NCBI GenBank assembly: GCA_029069015.1
Contig: JAIEBL010000321.1
Span: 1 to 6,151, forward strand
From: Clostridiales bacterium
Lineage (GTDB): Bacteria; Bacillota; Clostridia; Christensenellales; Pumilibacteraceae
Direction of reading: 5' to 3'
Length of the DNA stretch: 6,151 nt
Shown: one piece after another, positions 1 to 5,409 of the stretch
Position numbering within the stretch: the stretch's first letter is position 1
Layout of the letters: each line of letters starts with the position of its first letter
Position numbers and translations under genes: made by a program
Notes under the pieces: model-generated
Told to the model about the DNA's origin: nothing
What the model saw: the letters and a program-made list of their open reading frames with translations, nothing else
Database searches by the model: none

Positions 1-3
1 GTA

Positions 4-12
4 TGGTATACT
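4..12 (+). promoter_or_regulatory. Possible extended -10 promoter element
   Basis: TGGTATACT matches the extended -10 pattern (TG, one base, then a TATAAT-like hexamer, here TATACT at 7-12). It ends nine bases before the ATG at 22, which would put the transcription start at or very near the start codon. No Shine-Dalgarno sequence lies between them. The -35 region is outside the window, so this is a motif match only; the gene could instead be read from further upstream. Confidence 0.3.
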
Positions 13-21
13 GAATGCATT

Positions 22-2667
22 ATGCGCAAGTGGGCATTTTCAATCGTTATTTCCCTTCTTTCCGCCGCCTTGATCGTGGCGGGGCTTTTTGCCGTTCCCG
101 TCTATGCCGACACGATAACGGAGGCGACGGAGATCGAAACGCGACTCGTTCGGCACGAAACGGACACGCTTTACCGCTATTTCGATTACCCCACCGCCGT
201 TCTTGCCGACGAAAACGGTTTTACCGTAGTAGACGGCGAAACGGCCCTTCGCTTTGCGGCGGACGGTACGGAAAACCACGGTACGTACGCCGTGGACAGA
301 GGCACGCAGAAACTGCGCGTTTTGGGCGGCAAAACGGTGACGCTTGCCAAAGGCGTTTTGAAATTCGACGCGCAAGAGGTTGCGGGAACGTATGCCGATT
401 TTGCGGTGACGGACACCGTACTGTACGCAATTGACGCCGAACAGAACGACACGATCGTAAAATTCACACTGACGGACGAAATCCTTTCCGAAGAAGCGGC
501 CAGCGTCTTTACGTTCACCGCTCCCGTGAAAAAAATCGCGGCGGCAACGAACGGACTGTTCTTCACAGCCGAGAGCGACTACAACCCCTACTGCGACGAC
601 CTTTACTTCCTTGCCTACGGGGCGGACGCTTGCACCCGTAAGCTGACGGGTATAGACGAAGCATTGTCTTTAGAGAGCGGCGAAGACGAGGACGTGACGG
701 TTCTTATGCGGAGCGGCATAACCGTCTACGCGACGCAAGACGGCATTTACGCACCGAAAGCTATGTTCGACTGCTCGGATATTCTGAATATATCGACGTA
801 CGGAAACTCGATTTTCGGCATCACGCGCCTTAAAGGCGTTCGCTGCTTCGATACGGAAACAAACACGCAAAAAAATATTCTGGCGTCGGCGGAAAGCGAA
901 ATCGGGTTCTACAACGCGCCCGCAGACGTCACCACGCGTAAGAACAAAATCGCGGTCGCCGACGAACGGAACGGACGCGTACAGGTAACGGACGAAAACG
1001 GCACGACCGTTCTATCCGCTTCCTTCTACCGTCCCAAAGCCGTGACGATCGACTATACGGGCAACTTCTACGTCGCGCACGACGGCGGCACGGTGACGAA
1101 GTACACGCCCGACTATAAGGAAGCGGAATCTTTCTCCGCCCCCGCAGGTAAGGTGCTTTGCGATCTTCTTGCGGCGTCGGACGATACGCTCTATGCGCTC
1201 GCCGCCGACGGACAGCTCTATAAAATCACGCCGTCCGCACAAGACGAAGAAAAGTTCACGCCCGTTTGTGCGGGAACGAAGTTTACGGCGATTGAGATTT
1301 CGCAAAGCAGCGACGTACTGCTCGGCATAACGGCGGAAAGGAAAGTCATAAAAATCGAAGCGGACGAAACACCGACGACCGTTCTTATCTATGCATGCGA
1401 TGCGGTTGACTTTTGCACCGACCACGACGACAATCTGTATCTTCTGGCAACCGACGGGCAAGTCGTCAAATACGTATACAGCGGCGGAGACTATCGGCTC
1501 GACGACCGCACGCCGTCCGGCTACAAAGAGGGCAGCGAACCCGTGGGCGCAACCAAAATCGTCATGAACACCGTCACGTTCGAAAGCCCCACCCTTGCAT
1601 ACGGCGATCTACTGCTTTGCGATACGGGCGCGCACGCGATCAAAGCGATCGACGGCAAGCTTTTCAACGTTAACGAACTTCTCGGCGACGATGAGAACCC
1701 GCCCGAAATCGAAGACGCGGATACGCCGAGCGAGGTTACGGATAGTCGCATTATCTACGCGGTCAAATCGACCTGCGAAGTATATGCGCAAGACGCAGAA
1801 CGCAATATTGTAGCAAGCGTAAGCGAAGGCATGCGCGTCATCGTCCCCGCATTCGACGAAAGCAAAAAGTTTACGTTTATCATAGCGGACAACCTGACAG
1901 GCGGCTCGACCGCAAATCCGATCACGGGCTACGTGTATACTTCCTTCTTGGTGCAGCCCGCCCTTCCCTACACCGCGGAGCATCCCGACACGTGCTATAC
2001 CTGGACGGCAACGGCGGTGGTATACAAATACCCCACCCGCAACTCGCCCGTTCTCAGCGGCTACCGGAATATCGAGAAAAACAGCAAGTTCAAGCTTTTG
2101 GACTTTGCCTATACCCAAAAAGACGATGCCATCCACTACGGTTACGCGGATAACTATTACAACACCATCACCTGGTATAGAGTGGCGTTCGGCGAGAACG
2201 ACCAATACGAAGGGTACGTGGTAAGCGACTACATTTCGGTGCGCGGCGCAAACCCCGACGAACGGAACGTTTATCCTCGCGTAAATGCCGTTATCATCTC
2301 AAAAGACAAATCGTTCGACAATATGCCCGCCACGCTCTACCGCCGCGAAATGGATGAGGACGGCAAGGTAACGTTCGTACCGATCGACGACCCAGACTTT
2401 GCGCCGCTTGCCGTAGGCACGCGCGTAGAAGTCGTAGGTGCATTCGACACGACCGAAAAATACACGCAAATCAAATACTACCTCGAAGATTACGGCACGG
2501 TCACCGTTTGGGTGGAAACCGCCAATCTCAAATACGACGGCATCAATAAAGCAAACGCCGTCGCCCTCGTGCTGATCATCCTAACGGTAGTATTGATCAT
2601 TACGTTGATTGCTACGCTGATCATCGTAAAGCGTTTGCACAAATCAAGCGCACCCACGAAACTCTGA
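22..2667 (+). CDS. Exported membrane-anchored protein with beta-propeller (NHL-like) repeats and SH3-like modules, function unknown
   Basis: I do not recognise a named family for this 881-residue protein. Residues 1-29 look like a signal peptide (MRKW, a hydrophobic stretch, then VYA before Asp30). Residues about 50-546 contain repeated short beta-rich units of the NHL/propeller kind, for example near 296-331, 334-362, 382-405, 464-490 and 522-546, with recurring patterns such as NFYVAHDGG, TLYALAADGQLYKI and NLYLLATDGQVVKY. A short acidic linker (about 552-573) leads to three probable SH3-like beta modules at about 574-647, 658-742 and 750-841. A membrane helix lies at about 847-869, followed by the basic tail KRLHKSSAPTKL. 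The topology suggests an extracytoplasmic body held by a C-terminal anchor; a role in binding wall, sugar or protein ligands is only inference. The start at 22 is chosen because the signal peptide begins there. The frame is open to the left edge and no Shine-Dalgarno precedes 22, so an upstream start cannot be excluded. Confidence 0.88.
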   Translation: MRKWAFSIVISLLSAALIVAGLFAVPVYADTITEATEIETRLVRHETDTLYRYFDYPTAVLADENGFTVVDGETALRFAADGTENHGTYAVDRGTQKLRVLGGKTVTLAKGVLKFDAQEVAGTYADFAVTDTVLYAIDAEQNDTIVKFTLTDEILSEEAASVFTFTAPVKKIAAATNGLFFTAESDYNPYCDDLYFLAYGADACTRKLTGIDEALSLESGEDEDVTVLMRSGITVYATQDGIYAPKAMFDCSDILNISTYGNSIFGITRLKGVRCFDTETNTQKNILASAESEIGFYNAPADVTTRKNKIAVADERNGRVQVTDENGTTVLSASFYRPKAVTIDYTGNFYVAHDGGTVTKYTPDYKEAESFSAPAGKVLCDLLAASDDTLYALAADGQLYKITPSAQDEEKFTPVCAGTKFTAIEISQSSDVLLGITAERKVIKIEADETPTTVLIYACDAVDFCTDHDDNLYLLATDGQVVKYVYSGGDYRLDDRTPSGYKEGSEPVGATKIVMNTVTFESPTLAYGDLLLCDTGAHAIKAIDGKLFNVNELLGDDENPPEIEDADTPSEVTDSRIIYAVKSTCEVYAQDAERNIVASVSEGMRVIVPAFDESKKFTFIIADNLTGGSTANPITGYVYTSFLVQPALPYTAEHPDTCYTWTATAVVYKYPTRNSPVLSGYRNIEKNSKFKLLDFAYTQKDDAIHYGYADNYYNTITWYRVAFGENDQYEGYVVSDYISVRGANPDERNVYPRVNAVIISKDKSFDNMPATLYRREMDEDGKVTFVPIDDPDFAPLAVGTRVEVVGAFDTTEKYTQIKYYLEDYGTVTVWVETANLKYDGINKANAVALVLIILTVVLIITLIATLIIVKRLHKSSAPTKL

Positions 2668-2682
2668 CGACAAAACACAGAA

Positions 2683-2731
2683 CGAAAAAGAAAGACTGTT
2701 GCAAGCGAAAAAGCTACGACAGTCTTTTTTT
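2683..2731. terminator. Bidirectional intrinsic terminator between convergent genes
   Basis: AAAGACTGT at 2691-2699 pairs perfectly with ACAGTCTTT at 2719-2727, with a short inner AGC/GCT pairing possible. On the plus strand the stem runs into seven T (2725-2731), ending the propeller-protein transcript. On the minus strand it is followed by CTTTTTCG (complement of 2683-2690), so it can also end the deacetylase/OB-fold transcript, whose last stop codon is at 2756. Confidence 0.85.
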
Positions 2732-2755
2732 ATGTCTTTGAAATTTGCCGAAAGA

Positions 2756-3472
2756 CTATGCGTCCTCTTGCGGCAGGATGCCGTCTTCGGCAGCTTCCGC
2801 CGCTGCGTGCTCGGCGGAGGGGGTCGCTGCGATTTCATCTTGCGGGAGCTCGTCGCCACGCACGATTTTACCGATGCTCAGTTCGTAGGCGACGCGGATT
2901 TCCGATTCCGTTTCGGAAAGCTTTTTGGTATATTCGCGGCTTTGGATCCTGCCCGTGACGGCGATCTTCTGCCCCACCTCGATATCGCGTACGAAGCGCG
3001 CATTGCGGCCCCATGCGATGCAAGGAATGTAGTCCGACTTGTTGTAAGCGCGGTTCACGGCAAGCAACACGTCGCAAATTTCGCGGTTAAACGGCGTGGT
3101 ACGGTAGACGGGCGCTTTGCATATATACCCCATAAGCTCTGCCGTGTTGGGGTTTTTGCCCTCTTCCAAGTCCACAAAGTCGCGCACGAAAACGGTGAGC
3201 ATGAGTTTACTCTTTGCGTTTTCCATTTTGTTATAGCTACGGAATTGCCCGTTGAGCGCAACACGCGCGCCCTCGCTCAGGTCCACCCCGCTCATCAGGC
3301 GTTCGGATACCGTGACGGGTATGTAGTCGCACTGCCCGCTAAGGCGCAACACGCAAAGCGCAAATTCGTAAAAGCCTTCGCCGTACAGCTCATGGCTGTA
3401 CTTCGGGCTTTTCGAAACGGTTCCGCTCAAATACACGTTGTTGTTTTTCAGATACGTTGCTTCGCTGTTCAT
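2756..3472 (-). CDS. Tandem OB-fold single-stranded DNA-binding protein-like
   Basis: A 238-residue protein with two OB folds in a row. The second (about 108-205) carries clear SSB-type signatures: LLAVNRAY (136-143), DYIPCIAWGRNA (147-158), then VTGRIQSREY (172-181) and a closing strand near 195-204. The first (about 10-105) is more divergent but repeats the plan: VYLSGTV, then FYEFALCVLRLSG, DYIPVTVSERL and VALNGQFRSY. Known SSB proteins coat single-stranded DNA through such folds; ordinary bacterial SSB has one OB fold per chain and ends in an acidic tip with a terminal Phe. Here the tail is Ala/Glu-rich and ends GILPQEDA with no Phe, so the usual partner-recruiting tip appears absent. The gene lies 7 bases after the deacetylase stop and is probably co-transcribed with it. 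It is likely an accessory SSB paralogue, not the main replicative SSB; the exact role is unknown. Confidence 0.85.
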   Translation of the reverse strand: MNSEATYLKNNNVYLSGTVSKSPKYSHELYGEGFYEFALCVLRLSGQCDYIPVTVSERLMSGVDLSEGARVALNGQFRSYNKMENAKSKLMLTVFVRDFVDLEEGKNPNTAELMGYICKAPVYRTTPFNREICDVLLAVNRAYNKSDYIPCIAWGRNARFVRDIEVGQKIAVTGRIQSREYTKKLSETESEIRVAYELSIGKIVRGDELPQDEIAATPSAEHAAAEAAEDGILPQEDA

Positions 3473-3479
3473 CGGTAAT

Positions 3480-4247
3480 TCATCTCCTTATTTGGCGTCC
3501 CGTGTGGTCGATTTCGTAATTGTCGCGGTAAATCAATTCGCCGATCGTTTTAAACGAGTACCCCTTGTTTTTCAATCCCTCGATAATGAGCGGCAATGCC
3601 TGCACGGTGTTTTTGCCGTCGTTGTGCATGAGTACGATACTGCCGTTTTTGACGCATTTAAGAACGCGCTCCGCCATTGCGGTTGCCGAAAGCTCTTTCC
3701 AGTCCAAACTGTCGACGTCCCATTGAATGGTGTAAAGCCCCAGTTTTTCCGCCTCAGAGAGGAGCGTATCGTTGTAATCGCCGAAGGGCGGACGGAACAG
3801 GTCCACTTTCTTTCCCGTCGTCTTTTCGATGATCTCCATCGACGAGCGAAGCTCCAATTCGATCTGATTCTTGGAAAGCTTACTCATGTGTGGGTGCGTA
3901 TTGCTGTGCGTGCCGATTTCCACCCTGCCGCTCTCCGAAAGCTTCTTCAAAACGTCGGGATACTTCTCCGCCCAAAAGCTTACAACGAAGTAGTTGGCTT
4001 GAATGTCGTAGCGCGTCAGCGTATCGAGAATGTCGAGCGTTTTATCCGCGCCCCAGCTCGCATCGAACGAAAGCGCAACCGTTTTCTCCTCGGTTTCCAC
4101 CGAATAGATGGGTAATTTTCGCGTGGTCTTGCCGCCGAAAACGGCCGCCGAACCCGTAAAGCCTACCGCAAGGAGCAAAAACGCCGATACCAGCACAACC
4201 GCCAGCGTCTTAACGATGCCCTTCTTTCTCATGACCAAAAACTTCAT
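3480..4247 (-). CDS. PdaB-like polysaccharide deacetylase (NodB homology, carbohydrate esterase family 4)
   Basis: A 255-residue membrane-anchored or exported protein: basic start MKFLVMRKKG, hydrophobic segment at about 11-37, then a NodB-type deacetylase domain from about 52 to 240. The family motifs are all present: SFDASWG (60-66, Asp62 as likely catalytic base), HSNTHPH (114-120, metal-binding His114 and His118), RPPFGDYN (152-159), QWDVDSLDW (175-183) and IVLMHND (204-210, with His208). The second Asp of the classic TFDDG motif is replaced by Ala, which is typical of the PdaB and FDAAWG-type clostridial branch and does not suggest loss of activity. Family members remove acetyl groups from N-acetylated sugars of peptidoglycan or similar polymers outside the membrane; PdaB of Bacillus subtilis is needed for spore maintenance. 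A sporulation role here is inference. The ATG at 4247 is preceded by AAAGGAG, and an in-frame stop lies just upstream. It leads the operon with the OB-fold gene. Confidence 0.92.
   Translation of the reverse strand: MKFLVMRKKGIVKTLAVVLVSAFLLLAVGFTGSAAVFGGKTTRKLPIYSVETEEKTVALSFDASWGADKTLDILDTLTRYDIQANYFVVSFWAEKYPDVLKKLSESGRVEIGTHSNTHPHMSKLSKNQIELELRSSMEIIEKTTGKKVDLFRPPFGDYNDTLLSEAEKLGLYTIQWDVDSLDWKELSATAMAERVLKCVKNGSIVLMHNDGKNTVQALPLIIEGLKNKGYSFKTIGELIYRDNYEIDHTGRQIRR
3484..3489 (-). promoter_or_regulatory. Ribosome binding site of the tandem OB-fold gene
   Basis: AAGGAG on the minus strand, 11 bases before the ATG at 3472. It sits inside the last codons of the deacetylase gene, which supports co-transcription and possible translational coupling. 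An ATG directly after it (3483-3481) is in another frame and meets TGA at once, so 3472 is the better start. Confidence 0.75.
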
Positions 4248-4260
4248 AGCGTGCTCATGA

Positions 4261-4267
4261 CTCCTTT
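4261..4267 (-). promoter_or_regulatory. Ribosome binding site of the deacetylase gene
   Basis: AAAGGAG on the minus strand, 13 bases before the ATG at 4247. The spacing is long, but no other in-frame start lies closer because TAA (4268-4266) closes the frame upstream. The next in-frame ATG (codon 6) would be even further away. Confidence 0.65.
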
Positions 4268-4286
4268 ATACTACACCGTTTGCTTT

Positions 4287-4329
4287 GACAGAATTTGTCT
4301 GCTTTTCGCATGATTGCGCAAATTCTGTC
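4287..4329. repeat. Bulged inverted repeat upstream of the deacetylase gene
   Basis: GACAGAATTTG (4287-4297) is the exact reverse complement of CAAATTCTGTC (4319-4329). Inside, CGCA (4307-4310) and TGCG (4315-4318) form a second short stem stacked on the right arm, leaving bases 4298-4306 as a one-sided bulge. There is no T tail, so it is not an ordinary terminator. It ends 40 bases before the deacetylase start and may be a protein-binding operator or a leader RNA structure. Confidence 0.65.
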
Positions 4330-4503
4330 GAATGCGTATTGTATTCGGGTATTGTAAGTACAAAACTAACGTATGCGCGCACTTTATCGTTTAGAACAGT
4401 ACGGCAAACTTTGCACGAGGAAAACAAAAGAAAATAAATTGCCCGATGCGAAAAATTTATCGTTTTCGCGAAAAATGACGAAAAACGCCGCTGAAAAATC
4501 GTT

Positions 4504-4539
4504 ACATAAAAACAAAGGCGACTTTATAAAAAGCCGCCT
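4504..4539 (-). terminator. Intrinsic terminator after the lipoprotein gene
   Basis: Read on the minus strand, AGGCGGCTTT pairs with AAAGTCGCCT over ten base pairs (one G-T wobble) around a TTAT loop (4516-4539), followed by the T-rich tail TTGTTTTTATG. It begins about 40 bases after the lipoprotein stop codon and marks the end of the probable rnf operon. The plus strand lacks a T tail, so it works in one direction. Confidence 0.9.
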
Positions 4540-4578
4540 ATGCCGTTAAACGATTTGCAAAATTTGTCGAAACTCAGC

Positions 4579-5409
4579 TTATAATGCTTTTTGATTTTCC
4601 AAAGCGAGTTTGTAAGCGTTGTACGCCGCCGAAATATACATATATGTGTGAACAGCGGTTGCGCCGGTGCTTACGCCGTTGATTGCCTGATAGCCGCCCT
4701 CCGTTTTCACAGCCTCTTGAATATTCCCGTCCAAGCCCGAGAAGCCGTAGCCCAAAAGATAGTTTTCGATCATTTCCATATTGCCGTTAAAACCAAGATT
4801 CGAGCCGTACATCATATTACCGCTTGCGCTCCAATATTTGGAGTAGCGTTTACGCATAGAGCCGTTCGAGGTATTGAATGCCGTTGCTTTATAATACGAG
4901 CCGGCAAGCTGCACCGCACCCGCAGTACCCTCTGCAACCGGCGTAAGCACGTTCAGCTTCTTATCGAGAAACGCTTTATAGTACATCTGACGACCGGCAT
5001 CCGATTCGGTATCCGTGTAGTACGCCCAGAAATCGGTTATACCGCTACCCACGCCGATTTGACTGTATTTGCCGTTTGCGTTCGCTTGGAAAACCGCATC
5101 GCCGATTTGGATATATTCATAGTATTCTTTGGTATCGACTGTCACTTTCGGCGCATTGGCGTCCAAGCTCGTATACGTGCACACGTCATCGAGCGAGAAT
5201 ATGTCGTCAAGCGTGATCTTGATCGGATTGCCGTACCCGTCTACGACAACGGTCGCTTCCGCAAGACAATTTCCATGCCCCACTTGACCGTAGATAGCAG
5301 TTGCCTTACCCGCCGACTTTTGGGGCGCGCCCTCGTTGCACGCAGCAAACGACAGTACGCACGCAAACGCCATCAAGGCGCTCAACACGATTTTACTTAC
5401 TTTCTTCAT
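4579..5409 (-). CDS. Lipoprotein, probable FMN-binding-domain type, coupled to rnfB
   Basis: A 276-residue lipoprotein: MKK, hydrophobic segment, and a lipobox ending FAAC with Cys24 as the predicted lipidation site, so it should sit on the outer face of the membrane. The mature part resembles FMN-binding lipoproteins: an early beta segment with EATVVVDGYGNPIKITLDD (51-69), a middle region, then the C-terminal GVSTGATAVHT (245-255) followed by a helix ending YKLALENQKAL. In FMN_bind proteins such as RnfG and NqrC the last Thr of S(T)GAT carries FMN attached by ApbE; here that would be Thr251. The Asp usually found six residues before it is Gly245, so flavin attachment is likely but not certain. 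Cys48 and Cys77 could form a disulfide. Its start overlaps the rnfB stop by 17 bases and has a strong AAGGAG site. It is not the standard RnfG, which lies further upstream in known operons. Alternative: an exported lipoprotein of other function. Confidence 0.85.
   Translation of the reverse strand: MKKVSKIVLSALMAFACVLSFAACNEGAPQKSAGKATAIYGQVGHGNCLAEATVVVDGYGNPIKITLDDIFSLDDVCTYTSLDANAPKVTVDTKEYYEYIQIGDAVFQANANGKYSQIGVGSGITDFWAYYTDTESDAGRQMYYKAFLDKKLNVLTPVAEGTAGAVQLAGSYYKATAFNTSNGSMRKRYSKYWSASGNMMYGSNLGFNGNMEMIENYLLGYGFSGLDGNIQEAVKTEGGYQAINGVSTGATAVHTYMYISAAYNAYKLALENQKAL

Larger units (their letters stand above)
4268..4578. other. Gene-free region between the lipoprotein and deacetylase genes
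   Basis: About 310 bases without a credible gene. From right to left in the minus direction it holds the lipoprotein terminator (4504-4539), an A-rich stretch with repeated A-tracts (about 4421-4512), a short direct repeat GTATTGTA (4336-4343 and 4349-4356) and a bulged inverted repeat (4287-4329). The deacetylase promoter should lie here on the minus strand, but I could not find a convincing -35/-10 pair; TATAAA just before the ribosome binding site and two TACAAT boxes further up are weak candidates. Confidence 0.7.

Noticed and set aside
1609..2205. Minus-strand open frame (198 codons) inside the propeller-protein gene
   Set aside because: It lies fully within a coherent 881-residue gene, shows no recognised domain and no supporting start signal was found.
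2699..3478. Plus-strand open frame (259 codons) opposite the tandem OB-fold gene
   Set aside because: The minus-strand product has clear OB-fold signatures, and the plus frame begins inside the terminator hairpin.
3438..4115. Plus-strand open frame opposite the deacetylase
   Set aside because: The minus strand carries every NodB motif in order; the plus product shows none of any family.
3480..4247. Loss of catalytic activity because TFDDG reads SFDASWG
   Set aside because: The replaced second Asp is also absent in the PdaB-like branch, while the catalytic Asp and both metal-binding His are kept.
4244..4258. Four-codon minus-strand mini-frame (ATG AGC ACG CTA TGA) whose stop overlaps the deacetylase start
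   Set aside because: Its ATG is only two bases from the ribosome binding site, too close for efficient initiation, and such a short frame is expected by chance.
4448..4469. Inverted repeat GCGAAAA / TTTTCGC as a terminator
   Set aside because: The stem is short and AT-rich and no T tail follows on either strand; the real terminator at 4504-4539 already ends the upstream transcript.
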